In this document: piece after piece, positions 15,866-24,481 of the stretch | Layout: each line of letters opens with the position of its first letter | How positions within the stretch are numbered: the first letter of the stretch is position 1 | Virus record (IMG/VR): IMGVR_UViG_3300022602_002120 | Location: 124,001-188,000 of that record | Source of the DNA: a virus | Reading direction: 5' to 3' (one strand) | Length of the DNA stretch: 64,000 nucleotides | Program-made: the position numbers and the translations under genes | Notes under the pieces: model-generated | What the model was told of the DNA's origin: nothing | Database searches by the model: none | Seen by the model: only the letters and a program-made list of their open reading frames with translations

Positions 15866-16031
15866 CGCCACGGTCCTTTTTCTCGTTTAAGAATTCATCT
15901 AGAGCAATTGCTTCTTGTATTTTAGCCCACTGCTCTGGAGTATAACTGTGACTACCATCGCAATCACCACTACGACTGCGACCACAACCACATGTGCCAA
16001 AACTACCACTTTCTGTTACTCTTACCTGCAT
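15852..16031 (-). CDS. Tiny CDGSH-like iron-sulfur protein, 59 aa
   Basis: Reads MQVRVTESGSFGTCGCGRSR followed by SGDCDGSHSYTPEQW. The CxCxxS...CDGSH array is the signature of CDGSH/mitoNEET iron-sulfur proteins, which bind a 2Fe-2S cluster by three Cys and one His. Here the spacing between the second and third Cys is one residue shorter than in the standard motif and the usual Pro is replaced, so cluster binding needs proof. The C-terminal half is a helix. It lies between an NTF2-like gene and the unknown at 15527, all closely spaced. Confidence 0.7.
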   Translation of the reverse strand: MQVRVTESGSFGTCGCGRSRSGDCDGSHSYTPEQWAKIQEAIALDEFLNEKKDRGDEMV

Positions 16032-16034
16032 GAT

Positions 16035-16373
16035 TTATCCTTTGTATGCTCTAACGCTTCTAATTTTATTACCCACAAACTCAATTATATCTACAACTAA
16101 TAATATTGTAGTTGCACCATCGGTATCATATACTTCAATTGAAATCTCAGCTACTACAGTGTTAGCGTCTTGATGTAATACCAACGGAGTAACTGTGATA
16201 GATTCTACACTGTCAAATATATGTTTATTTGCACTTAACACAGATGACTTGCCAGAAGCAGACATTTCCCAATCACGTAGACTAACATGATCATCAAACA
16301 TCCCAGCAAGTTTATCTAGGTCTTTGTTTGAAAATGCTGTGAAGTATTCCAAACATAACTGTTTTAAATCCAT
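16035..16373 (-). CDS. SnoaL/NTF2-like protein, 112 aa
   Basis: Shows the NTF2-like cone-fold pattern: N-terminal helices LCLEYFTAFSNKDLDKLAGM with FDDHVSLRDW, then a run of strands (TVVAEISIEVYDTDGATTIL) ending in DIIEFVGNKIRSVRAYKG. Such proteins range from small enzymes to binding modules, so the role cannot be set. One-base overlap with the upstream gene. Confidence 0.8.
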   Translation of the reverse strand: MDLKQLCLEYFTAFSNKDLDKLAGMFDDHVSLRDWEMSASGKSSVLSANKHIFDSVESITVTPLVLHQDANTVVAEISIEVYDTDGATTILLVVDIIEFVGNKIRSVRAYKG

Positions 16374-16609
16374 TATTTCTTTTCCTTTATATCTCTAAGT
16401 GTATTAGCGCGATGACGCCAAAATTTAACATCTTCTAACAGACTTTCGCTTAAATTGCGATAACGAACAAGATCTTTACGTACTTCTTCATCTATTTGTT
16501 CGTAGGCCTTTTGGCGATCCTTGGCCTTACGATCATTGTAGATGTTAAGTCCAAAAAATATTCCAAATACCAGTCCTACACCAAACCATACTACGTCAGC
16601 GCCTATCAT
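16373..16609 (-). CDS. Membrane-anchored coiled-coil protein, 78 aa
   Basis: One N-terminal membrane span (VVWFGVGLVFGIFFGLNIY, about residues 6-24), then a charged helix/coiled coil to the end (YEQIDEEVRKDLVRYRNLSE). Single-span proteins like this are common phage accessory proteins. It overlaps the folE stop by 4 bases. Confidence 0.75.
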   Translation of the reverse strand: MIGADVVWFGVGLVFGIFFGLNIYNDRKAKDRQKAYEQIDEEVRKDLVRYRNLSESLLEDVKFWRHRANTLRDIKEKK

Positions 16610-17316
16610 CTTGGAGCAAACTCCTGTTGAAGTTTAATGTTGTCAAAGAATTCTTTCTTAGTATTTGGATCGTCCTTAAACGCACCTGTAAGTACAGTTG
16701 TCTGCGTTAAACTGCTATGTGCCATAATACCACGATTCTCACAACAACCATGGGTGGCTTGTATGTATACTGCTACGTTATCTGATCCAGTCGCCTTAGC
16801 AATTTCTCTCGTGATATCATTTGCAAGCTCTTCTTGTAAAGTACCACGGCGAGCACACCATTGAGCAATTCTAGTGTATTTAGATAGACCGATAAGTTTG
16901 TTAGCGGCAATAATTCCAATGTAAGCGACTCCTGCGACAGGCTGATGGTGGTGTGAGCACATACTACGTAACTCGCTACGAACCACAAGCATACCTTCGT
17001 ATCTATCCGCGCTATCATTTGGAAAAGCTGTTGCGTCTGGTGCTGGTTCATATCTGCCTGCCATAATTTCATTAAAGTACATTTTAGCCAATCTGCGTGC
17101 TGTGCCGTGACTGTTAGGATCTGTTTCGCGATCAATTAACAGCGTATCTAACACTTGTTCAAAAGCTAGAGTTGCTTCGTCGATTAGGAGTTTTTTACTT
17201 TCTTCTGTGATGTATTCTGAGATGTTATCACCTGCCCAGAAACGTTTGTTGTCTTTCTTTAAGTTAGTACGAATGATTTCGCTAACAGGTTTTATAGGAC
17301 TGTAGTTTGTTACCAT
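16606..17316 (-). CDS. folE: GTP cyclohydrolase I
   Basis: 236 aa. The zinc ligands are present: the Cys and His of SMCSHHHQPV (about residues 120-129) and the Cys pair in THGCCENRG (about 189). GLSKYTRI and the active-site region around SELRS are also intact. It hydrolyses GTP to dihydroneopterin triphosphate, which feeds QueD and QueE (or folate). In a phage that also has QueD, QueE and DpdA, the 7-deazaguanine route is the more likely use. It is the first gene after its own promoter at 17361-17390. Confidence 0.93.
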   Translation of the reverse strand: MVTNYSPIKPVSEIIRTNLKKDNKRFWAGDNISEYITEESKKLLIDEATLAFEQVLDTLLIDRETDPNSHGTARRLAKMYFNEIMAGRYEPAPDATAFPNDSADRYEGMLVVRSELRSMCSHHHQPVAGVAYIGIIAANKLIGLSKYTRIAQWCARRGTLQEELANDITREIAKATGSDNVAVYIQATHGCCENRGIMAHSSLTQTTVLTGAFKDDPNTKKEFFDNIKLQQEFAPR

Positions 17317-17360
17317 TTATTACTCCGATGTTGAGCCAGTGGATTGGCAATTGATAAGTT

Positions 17361-17390
17361 AGTATAACATGATTATTTAGGTCATGTCAA
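17361..17390 (-). promoter_or_regulatory. Sigma70-type (extended -10) promoter for folE, with late-like box
   Basis: TTGACA (17385-17390), 18 bases, TATACT (17361-17366) preceded by TGT, minus strand. A CTAAATA box (17374-17380) sits inside the spacer. Confidence 0.7.
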
Positions 17391-18108
17391 TGGTTTCGTG
17401 TTTTAATTTGCCAAATTGGATAATGTTAAATTGCTCTTTAGAAATATTGTCTTTTATGGTATTATTTAAAGTAATCCCTAGTCTAGGCGCCATATACTGT
17501 TCAACAAAATCCCACTGGGTCAACGGTAAAGGATGTGTATCATTTTCACAATAAATGTGTTTTACTCCTATTCGTTGTTTTTTATTATCCATAAATTCGT
17601 CCATCGAATCTTCTAATCTATAATCATTGGATATAGAATATTTGTTATATATTTTAGATATCTCAGGATCAACAGTTGCTTCGCATTCGCCTAGTAAAAA
17701 TGGAAATGCTGCAAAGTTGTAAATTTGATAGTTATTAACCCTGCTATGTTGATCTAATAATAAGGAATAGTCCATAGTAGTCTGGAATCGTTCTACTCTA
17801 TGATAATGATTAACAAAAAATTGTTTATTTGCGTACGGTATGGCACCAGTATGAACCCAATGGTTATTGGGTACACCGTGCATAAACCATTCCTTGTCCT
17901 GATAAAAAGACCAACGATCAAAACTAGTCCATAACATTACTACTACATCATTTGGCTCTACAATGTCAATAATTCTACGGACATTAGACGCATTATCGGA
18001 ACCGCCTAAGCCAACATTAATGTACGATGGGAAGTGATATCCTAAAATGTCGGCCCAAGTAGTCCAACAATGTCTGGTAAAACTGCATCCTGCTGTGATT
18101 AATTTCAT
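17377..18108 (-). CDS. SGNH-hydrolase-like protein, copy 1
   Basis: 243 aa. The N-terminal LITAGCSFTRHCWTTWADIL has the GxSFT nucleophile block of SGNH/GDSL-type hydrolases. NVGLGGSDN is a possible second block. The tail block (DTHPLPLTQWDF) has the Asp-x-His pair. It is likely an esterase or acyl-modifying enzyme for a glycan. It is paralogous to the next gene (18118-18930), with the same WxTWADIxG motif. Cotranscribed with the glycosyltransferases. Confidence 0.65.
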   Translation of the reverse strand: MKLITAGCSFTRHCWTTWADILGYHFPSYINVGLGGSDNASNVRRIIDIVEPNDVVVMLWTSFDRWSFYQDKEWFMHGVPNNHWVHTGAIPYANKQFFVNHYHRVERFQTTMDYSLLLDQHSRVNNYQIYNFAAFPFLLGECEATVDPEISKIYNKYSISNDYRLEDSMDEFMDNKKQRIGVKHIYCENDTHPLPLTQWDFVEQYMAPRLGITLNNTIKDNISKEQFNIIQFGKLKHETIDMT

Positions 18109-18117
18109 TTAATTACC

Positions 18118-18930
18118 CTAACACATTTTTTTATGCCATTTATTGTATCGAAATTCCGGAGTCCAACCGTCGTCTAAGATACAATATGGTTGTTTTGCAA
18201 ATATACGACTGTCCCAATGGGTTGCCCAGTCTTTTGCATCTTCGCTGATTTGTAAAGTTTGTTTTAAGCCGGGCAAGATGATGTCAGTAGCATATTTTAA
18301 GTGTTGACTTGGCGAAGGATGATGATCTATCATGCCAGGATGCTTATCATCCTTAAGCTTCATGTGTATGGGTTTAGGATTTTTATATTGATCTATACCA
18401 TAGAGGTATTCGGTCATGCTTGTAGGATAAATTTTTTCGTAGTATTTACTATAAACACCGAAGATATCACGATAACTTTCATCTGCAAATATTACATTAT
18501 ATTGATCTAATCGATCCATTGGAACCATTGACGTAAACAAATATTCACAGCCGGTGGTATCTAATAGATGACTAGCCCCGGCTATTACACTAGAGGTTTT
18601 TAATAATGCGCCACGAAGATCAAACCATTTTCTAACCCAATCTTGCGGGTATATGGTTTGAGTAGACATATTGCCAGCACTGCGCCATTTGCCTTCTAAG
18701 TAACGATCTTCCCTAGAAAAGTTAGTCCAGCAAATAATTACTAAATCATCTTTGTTAATATTATACCTAGCATGCGCTTCAGTTAATCGATGAAACATAA
18801 ATTCATTTCCAGCACCGCACATGGCTAGATTATAAAAATTGTCGCCGAACTCTTGTCCAATTATATCGGCCCATGTAGGCCAATAGTAACTAGTAAAACT
18901 GCAGCCAAAGGCAAAAAATCTTCTATACAT
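18118..18930 (-). CDS. SGNH-hydrolase-like protein, copy 2
   Basis: 270 aa from the ATG at 18930 (MYRRFFAFGCSFTSYYWPTW), which lies at the end of the upstream gene. The open frame continues to 19062 but would overlap that gene deeply. GCSFT and a later DDKHPGMIDHHPSPSQH segment match the nucleophile and Asp-x-x-His blocks of SGNH-type enzymes. Similar in plan to 17377-18108, so the pair likely arose by duplication. Confidence 0.65.
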   Translation of the reverse strand: MYRRFFAFGCSFTSYYWPTWADIIGQEFGDNFYNLAMCGAGNEFMFHRLTEAHARYNINKDDLVIICWTNFSREDRYLEGKWRSAGNMSTQTIYPQDWVRKWFDLRGALLKTSSVIAGASHLLDTTGCEYLFTSMVPMDRLDQYNVIFADESYRDIFGVYSKYYEKIYPTSMTEYLYGIDQYKNPKPIHMKLKDDKHPGMIDHHPSPSQHLKYATDIILPGLKQTLQISEDAKDWATHWDSRIFAKQPYCILDDGWTPEFRYNKWHKKMC

Positions 18931-19672
18931 ATTGATATTCAAAAAAAGGTTTTTTAATGGTTCTGTAAATATTGTGTTTAAATCTACACTGTATTTCTGG
19001 ATGGATAAATGTTGTATTTGCTGAACTATCACTAGGAGTATAACCATCTGTAAATAGATCAATATATTGTGTATTAGTATTGTTTAGTGCTTGCTTAATT
19101 AAAAATCCATCGTATGGTTTTTCTAGAGTTTTTATATGATCACCATATAAAATTTTTAACTCAGCAACAAACTCGTACTTGTCTTGGTGGCTAGCATCAA
19201 AAATTAGTATGCCGCTTTCAACATGATCTTCATTTCTCCAATCAGTTATACCTTTTTCAATTTGACAGGCTATAAATTTATTATCTAGTAGGTCGGGTAT
19301 AAAATTGTTAAAATCAGTAAATGGCTTAAATTCACAATCTCCATCTAACCACACAATGTATCCCTCGGAATATTTTTCTAATATGTCTAAGATTACAAAC
19401 GCTTTATGACTAAACTTAATTCCTAATTGTTTATACCCATTTTGACTAACTGTGTCTGACAGGTAAAAATCATCAGCCCATACTTTGTGTTGTGGTATGC
19501 TAGCATTAAAGTCTACTACTGTTATTCTGTTACTAGGTGCAATAAAGTCAAAATCTGTATAGACTATAGCGGTAACATTTTGTGTATTGGAAATAAACCC
19601 GTCTACCCAAGTTTTACCGTAGGCCTCATATCCCTCTTTAGAGAATGTAGTAATAAAAATAGTGTGTTTCAT
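18923..19672 (-). CDS. Putative glycosyltransferase (GT-A type), 249 aa
   Basis: Starts MKHTIFITTFSKEGYEAYGK. A DxD-like motif in YIVWLDGDCEFKPF (about residues 105-118) is preceded by a GIKFSHKAFVILDILEK helix. This is the layout of nucleotide-sugar transferases. Sugar and acceptor unknown. It overlaps the DegT-like gene by 4 bases. Confidence 0.7.
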   Translation of the reverse strand: MKHTIFITTFSKEGYEAYGKTWVDGFISNTQNVTAIVYTDFDFIAPSNRITVVDFNASIPQHKVWADDFYLSDTVSQNGYKQLGIKFSHKAFVILDILEKYSEGYIVWLDGDCEFKPFTDFNNFIPDLLDNKFIACQIEKGITDWRNEDHVESGILIFDASHQDKYEFVAELKILYGDHIKTLEKPYDGFLIKQALNNTNTQYIDLFTDGYTPSDSSANTTFIHPEIQCRFKHNIYRTIKKPFFEYQYV

Positions 19673-20250
19673 TTAATAATAATTTTACGTAGATCCGGAT
19701 ACTCTTTGTATTTAGGTTCTTGATCTGCAAATGGTAATTTTTCTAGGGCCTTAACAGCTTCTTCTATAGTTGGACGATAGTGATACCCGACTTCGAAAAT
19801 CTTTTGATCTTGCCAAGGTAATATATTCAAATCACGCCCGTCGCTACGTTGACGTATTAGTTTTTGATATGCTTGAGTATCATCTAATAGAATAGCGCCT
19901 CCTCGACCTATGTCCAGGGGTTTATCATAGCCGAAGCTTAAACACTGCATCTGTCCTGAGCGATACATGCCCATTCGAAGTAGACGTGCGCTATCCCAAA
20001 TACGTGTACCTTTTAGTTGGTATTCACCAGTCCATGTTTCATCTAGTAGATCATAGCTAATATCTAGCTTGTGTAAGGTCATGGGCACGCTCAGATATGT
20101 ATAAGCAGTGAGTTGGCAATGATGAATATGATCATAGCGTAGGCATAGCTCTAAGGCATGGGTACAGCAATCAGTCATGACTACATAAGGTGCGCCAGTA
20201 AGCTGACCTAATGCCTGTTCAAACTTGTATATTGGATCAAATGCGTTCAT
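19669..20250 (-). CDS. Shortened DegT/DnrJ-type aminotransferase-like protein
   Basis: 193 aa, about half the family length. Recognisable pieces are APYVVMTDCCTHALELCLRY (cofactor phosphate region), a WDSARLL segment, and CLSFGYDKPLDIGRGGAILL, where the Lys and GRGG match the PLP-lysine region of sugar aminotransferases. The C-terminal domain is missing. It may work as a smaller enzyme or with a partner, or be a decayed copy. The ATG at 20250 overlaps the upstream stop (ATGA). Confidence 0.65.
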   Translation of the reverse strand: MNAFDPIYKFEQALGQLTGAPYVVMTDCCTHALELCLRYDHIHHCQLTAYTYLSVPMTLHKLDISYDLLDETWTGEYQLKGTRIWDSARLLRMGMYRSGQMQCLSFGYDKPLDIGRGGAILLDDTQAYQKLIRQRSDGRDLNILPWQDQKIFEVGYHYRPTIEEAVKALEKLPFADQEPKYKEYPDLRKIIIK

Positions 20251-20900
20251 ACCCAATGTTTTTTTACCTGTATTAATTCTAAATTATTGCTTGGTTTTTG
20301 TCTACTAGTAAACAACAACAATGATGGATCTATAATAGGATCATCTAATAGTTCGTTGTGTCGCCATTCGATGAAGTGTTTGCTAGTATAATCATTGATT
20401 GTATATGGAGTTACTCTGTCAGATATATACACCTGATCTCCAAATCCTCTGGGCCCTGGTGTCCAATACTGTTGAACTATTTCATCTTTATTAGTAATGT
20501 ATTCATCAAATAAGTAACTATAGTCGCCATTCCAAAACATAACACTACTATTAATTTTATTATTTGGTTCTCTAACCATTAAGAATTGATCTTGAGGCAA
20601 CAATAATATATCATCGGTGATGTTCTTGCAGATTACTATATCTAGGTCTAGATATAAGGTTGGCCCTTGCAAAATATCTTTACGAAATAATTCTATTTTA
20701 TTCCAAAAAATATCAGAATTAGTTATTAACGGTATTGTATTGTAATCTGTAGATATGTTTGATAAACACACAAACTCAAATGGTATGTTTAAATTTTTAC
20801 TAATTCCGCGATATAATTTGTCAACCCATTCACTTGAATATTTCGGACCGCGTGGATTATCTTGAACATTTAATACACATGCTACATTAATCTTGTTCAC
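20247..20900 (-). CDS. Putative glycosyltransferase (GT-A type), 217 aa
   Basis: N-terminal strand INVACVLNVQDNPRGPKYSS. The metal-binding DxD is in TLYLDLDIVICKNI (about residues 81-94). PGPRGFGDQVYISDRV near residue 150 fits an acceptor loop. GTG start at 20900, overlapping the upstream stop. AT-rich, like the rest of this cassette. Confidence 0.7.
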   Translation of the reverse strand: MNKINVACVLNVQDNPRGPKYSSEWVDKLYRGISKNLNIPFEFVCLSNISTDYNTIPLITNSDIFWNKIELFRKDILQGPTLYLDLDIVICKNITDDILLLPQDQFLMVREPNNKINSSVMFWNGDYSYLFDEYITNKDEIVQQYWTPGPRGFGDQVYISDRVTPYTINDYTSKHFIEWRHNELLDDPIIDPSLLLFTSRQKPSNNLELIQVKKHWV

Positions 20901-21246
20901 TTAAGTGATCTCTTTTGACTTCTCTGACCGGACATTCAAGTAGTTCTGCTATTTTATTCTTTACACCAATTCGTTTGTTGTTCCAATCTCTGATTAAAAT
21001 GGCTCTACGTCCAATTTCTGCCAGATCTAATTCTAATTCTTTACCAGATTTTAGTTCTTTCTCTAGTTCCCAAATAGTATTATGAATTTCTTTTAACTCA
21101 TCAAATAAAGTTCGAACAGAATTTAACTCGGATTGACTTACTTGATCTTTATACCATTTTAATTCATCTGAATTGGATTGGGTGCGTTCCCATTTTACTT
21201 CAGCAATAGCTAATCTATCAAAGAACTCAATCACTGGGAATTTCAT
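20887..21246 (-). CDS. Helical protein, possibly DUF6165-like, 119 aa
   Basis: Starts MKFPVIEFFDRLAIAEVKWE. The rest is mostly charged helix (LFDELKEIHNTIWELEKELK) ending in a short domain with AELLECPVREVKRDH. The opening FDRLAIAEVK resembles DUF6165 proteins found with surface-polysaccharide genes; I hold this loosely. It sits inside the glycosyltransferase cassette. Confidence 0.6.
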   Translation of the reverse strand: MKFPVIEFFDRLAIAEVKWERTQSNSDELKWYKDQVSQSELNSVRTLFDELKEIHNTIWELEKELKSGKELELDLAEIGRRAILIRDWNNKRIGVKNKIAELLECPVREVKRDHLSEQD

Positions 21247-22270
21247 ATGTATTATCCTTAATTAATTGTTTTAATGCTTGTACTAAATCGTTTTTATGTG
21301 GATCAAACTTCCCAGAGTAAAAATTATCAATATTACGTTGTCTGCGATTGTGTAAAGCTATATTAATACTTAGTAGATCCTTTGATAATAGATCTTTAAT
21401 CAGAGTGTGTAATTTGTTAAACCTAGTTTCAAAATCTAACTCGCAATCGTAGTAACTATGATCAATCACATCGTCATATACATCAACCCCTTGCTTGCGC
21501 AACCGATCTATATAAAATGGATTTGCTAGGGCTACAAACATTTGTCCTGATAAAATAGGTTTCCAGATCTTTTCGGTTTGATGTATACGATTGATAATCG
21601 TAGTTTCGGGTACAATATTAATGTATGCATCAGTAAACGCAGGATGACTTACATCTGTGCCGACATTGACCCAATTTGGCAATCCTTCGGACTCTGCAAT
21701 TTGATGCCTAGTGGGTAAAGTTACATTAACAATTTCCCACCATTGTTTATAGCAATCATCTAATTGATAATCTTCGTTAATCCGATGATCTAGATTACCC
21801 CCAAAAATTTGATTTATAACTTTATTAGAAGAATATTCTTGCATTTTAAAATAATTTAAAACTCTATGAGGTCTAGGATTTCCGTGCAGACAAGATATAC
21901 TATAAGATTTTTGATCAACAAGCGGTGGAATAACTACTTTTTCTATAGGGGTTAATGTATAATTAAACCCGTGTACAACCTTCTCGTGATACCAATAAGG
22001 GTGGTGTATTAGTTTAGGTCTTGTTAGATGATTTTCATAGATGTGTGTTAATATTAAAAAATTTACATTAGCACGTTCTAATTCATCATACAAAGAGCCT
22101 ATAAAATTATCAGTGCCCCAATTTTCTAAGCAACAATTAATAAGCACAGCGGATTCTTTTGCCAGGGAATTAATTTTATTGATATCCCATCGCCATTGTT
22201 CATTGAGTAATGTCAGTGGATTTTCGATATATGTTACAGGCAGCCGTTGGGCTAATAGGTACATAAACAT
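21227..22270 (-). CDS. Putative glycosyltransferase (GT-B-like), 347 aa
   Basis: The C-terminal half has a nucleotide-sugar-binding pattern: DAYINIVPETTIINR, then TEKIWKPILSGQMFVALANP, as in exostosin/GT-B-like enzymes. The N-terminal half has PRPHRVLNYF and Trp/His-rich loops. First gene of the lower glycan operon, behind the promoter at 22305-22334. Confidence 0.65.
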   Translation of the reverse strand: MFMYLLAQRLPVTYIENPLTLLNEQWRWDINKINSLAKESAVLINCCLENWGTDNFIGSLYDELERANVNFLILTHIYENHLTRPKLIHHPYWYHEKVVHGFNYTLTPIEKVVIPPLVDQKSYSISCLHGNPRPHRVLNYFKMQEYSSNKVINQIFGGNLDHRINEDYQLDDCYKQWWEIVNVTLPTRHQIAESEGLPNWVNVGTDVSHPAFTDAYINIVPETTIINRIHQTEKIWKPILSGQMFVALANPFYIDRLRKQGVDVYDDVIDHSYYDCELDFETRFNKLHTLIKDLLSKDLLSINIALHNRRQRNIDNFYSGKFDPHKNDLVQALKQLIKDNTYEIPSD

Positions 22271-22304
22271 TATTTGATATTTTCTAAATGGGAATTTATA
22301 AATT

Positions 22305-22334
22305 AATATAACATGATTATTTAGGCGGTGTCAA
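22305..22334 (-). promoter_or_regulatory. Sigma70-type promoter of the lower glycan operon
   Basis: TTGACA (22329-22334), 18 bases, TATATT (22305-22310) with TG just before it, minus strand. A CTAAATA box (22318-22324) lies in the spacer. The -35 is half of a 19-bp perfect palindrome. Confidence 0.65.
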
Positions 22335-22347
22335 ATATTATTTGACA
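22329..22347. repeat. Perfect 19-bp palindrome over the -35 box
   Basis: TGTCAAATA-T-TATTTGACA, perfect on both arms. It could be a repressor operator, since one arm is the -35 element of the glycan-operon promoter, or a pair of facing -35 boxes. No other copy was noticed in the window. Confidence 0.5.
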
Positions 22348-22374
22348 TTTTCTGATATTCTGAAAATATAGATG

Positions 22375-23403
22375 TCATAGGTATAGTGTTTCAATTTGGG
22401 TTGGGTTATTTAAGATATTTTGTATTTCAATATTACTTTTGTTTGGTCTACAAGGTTGACAGAATGACACATTAGTTTTGTTATAAATTTCATTGTGACG
22501 AGCATTTAGCCACAGGTCTCTAAAGTCATCCTTGTCCCATGCTCCTAAAGCATATTGCGGATTACCTTTATTTTCACAGCATACGTAGATTTTACCGTCT
22601 GCACAAAATACAGGAAACTGAAACATTTGATGGCATTTTTTATAGTTTCTAGGTAGAGTCTTGTTAATATTAACCCAATGTGGTATTTGGTATTTCTTAC
22701 TTAACTCTTCTAGCATTGTAAGTGTTTGCGCTGTAATAGGATGTGCTTGCCCGTTGACTATCACAGGTCTAAAGTATAATCCTCTACCTTTAACTGAGCT
22801 AACTAGTCTGAATAAATCATCCATTGCCTGCAGATTGTCGTTTAAGGGATTAATCAAACACTTAAAATCAACATTGACTCCGATCTCTATTAGATTCTTT
22901 GCATTGTCGATAACACGGCTGAATAAACTTTTAGCTGTTAAACTATGTCTGATTTCTTCATAAAGATCTTCGGTACCTGCATCAATATCAATGCCAATCC
23001 ACGCAATTTTTTTTAGTTTTTCTATTACAATACTGTCTAATAACTTGTCTAAGTGACTACCGTTCGATGTAATAGCAGTTAAGAATCCTAGATCTATTGT
23101 GTATTCGATTACATTTTCAAACCCTGTTAGTATACTAGGTTCACCGCCACCTGGATAGGTGATTGTGTGGGTAGTGCCGTAACTGTTTGGGCTATGTGTT
23201 CGCCACCCTGCAAGTTTATCTAATAGTATAATGTATTCGTTATATTTCTTTTGGACCGGTTGCTCTTTTCTAAACTCAGCTGAATTGCAATAATAACAAT
23301 CTTGATTACATACATTAGTTAGATCAATATCCACTTGCGCAGGTAATAAGATCATCGAATCTTTGTTTTTCATCCAATGCACTACTTCAGCATATTGATA
23401 CAT
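22375..23403 (-). CDS. Radical SAM / SPASM-like enzyme, 342 aa
   Basis: The CxxxCxxC cluster motif is in LTNVCNQDCYYCNSAEF (about residues 28-44). The SAM-binding YPGGGEPS follows, then TSNGSHLDKL. The C-terminal region has Cys groups (FPVFCADGKIYVCCENKG, then SFCQPCRPN) typical of a SPASM/twitch auxiliary cluster domain. SPASM enzymes modify peptides, sugars or cofactors; the substrate here is unknown, but the setting is glycan synthesis. Last gene of the upper operon, next to a glycosyltransferase, with MetK of the same phage able to supply SAM. Confidence 0.82.
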   Translation of the reverse strand: MYQYAEVVHWMKNKDSMILLPAQVDIDLTNVCNQDCYYCNSAEFRKEQPVQKKYNEYIILLDKLAGWRTHSPNSYGTTHTITYPGGGEPSILTGFENVIEYTIDLGFLTAITSNGSHLDKLLDSIVIEKLKKIAWIGIDIDAGTEDLYEEIRHSLTAKSLFSRVIDNAKNLIEIGVNVDFKCLINPLNDNLQAMDDLFRLVSSVKGRGLYFRPVIVNGQAHPITAQTLTMLEELSKKYQIPHWVNINKTLPRNYKKCHQMFQFPVFCADGKIYVCCENKGNPQYALGAWDKDDFRDLWLNARHNEIYNKTNVSFCQPCRPNKSNIEIQNILNNPTQIETLYL

Positions 23404-23407
23404 TATA

Positions 23408-24481
23408 TTATTTAATGTTTTCTAATAGATTGGTAGCACTAAAGAAATAGTGATGTAAGCCTCGAGCCTGTTGCGGAACATATCTAGCATATTCATCATA
23501 GTTAGACATAAACTCACGAATGTGTGCTATCAGCTCTTGCTTGTGATGTAGGTAATTGCTGTAACTTTCTGTCCACTCGCTAGGATAACGCCATATCTCA
23601 GCATACATTTCCGTGTATGACAAACGATCAGGAACCATTGGAATAGCATCAGTTAAGGCACCTTCATACATGCTAATACCTAGAGTTTCTTGTAGGTTAG
23701 CACTAAACACCATCTTAGCTTCGCCTAGTAAGGTATGATAACCTTCTTTACTAAGTCCTAGCTCTTGACAAACAATCCATTCATATTCGGGCATTGCTTG
23801 AGCAAGATCTTTAAAGATTTCTACCTGCTTCTCTGGTGCTATACGATGCGGGAATAAGATTAGGTCACGCTTTGCGGTCTTATAAGGCGTAATAGTCTCT
23901 GGCATATATTCCATAGGCCAACCTGTGCGTACAACTTTACCTGAACGTTTTTCTATAGTCTTCCAAAACTCAGTTGCTGAGTCCTTGCCAAATGTTTTAG
24001 CAAACAAATCAATATGAAAGTCCGTGGCAAAGTAGTTGTGATCAATAGCATGATAGAAACTTTGTTCAGCATGTCTAACCCAAGCCGCATCACCAATAAG
24101 GCGTCCTAAGAAGTCCTGTGGATCATAACTGCCAGCGTGCCAAAGTGCGTGTATAGTTACTTTAATACCCAGTAGTTCAGACATATACTTAAGATTAATA
24201 ATCCCAGGGTGCCAAGCATCAGTAAATATGAAGTGGTCCCCCGACTTAACCCTGCCCTCAGTGAAGAGTCTTCCCATTCGCTCCACTTGACTAGCCTTGT
24301 AGATATTAGTACCACCAAAATTAAGGAAAGCACCAGGAGTTGTGGCACTAGGTATATCAGTCGGGCCCGCGATAACATAGACTTCATGGCCATGCTCCTC
24401 AAGTAACTTAGGTACATGAGTCTTCCACTGACCCGTGTACCTAGTTTCAACTGCTTCTAGATCAACTAGATATACAGTCAT
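23408..24481 (-). CDS. Glycosyltransferase, GT-B (group 1-like), 357 aa
   Basis: Two Rossmann-like halves. The N-terminus has GQWKTHVPKLLEEHGHEVYV. The C-terminal donor-binding half has LILFPHRIAPEKQVEIFKDL and the conserved Glu region ANLQETLGISMYEGALTD (about residues 265-282). Such phage enzymes glycosylate DNA bases or surface polymers, and context cannot decide. It overlaps the 79-aa gene upstream by one base. Confidence 0.82.
   Translation of the reverse strand: MTVYLVDLEAVETRYTGQWKTHVPKLLEEHGHEVYVIAGPTDIPSATTPGAFLNFGGTNIYKASQVERMGRLFTEGRVKSGDHFIFTDAWHPGIINLKYMSELLGIKVTIHALWHAGSYDPQDFLGRLIGDAAWVRHAEQSFYHAIDHNYFATDFHIDLFAKTFGKDSATEFWKTIEKRSGKVVRTGWPMEYMPETITPYKTAKRDLILFPHRIAPEKQVEIFKDLAQAMPEYEWIVCQELGLSKEGYHTLLGEAKMVFSANLQETLGISMYEGALTDAIPMVPDRLSYTEMYAEIWRYPSEWTESYSNYLHHKQELIAHIREFMSNYDEYARYVPQQARGLHHYFFSATNLLENIK

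Noticed and set aside
22348-22374. Terminator after the radical SAM gene
   Set aside because: The 6-bp ATTTTC/GAAAAT stem is weak, with no T run, so I do not call it.
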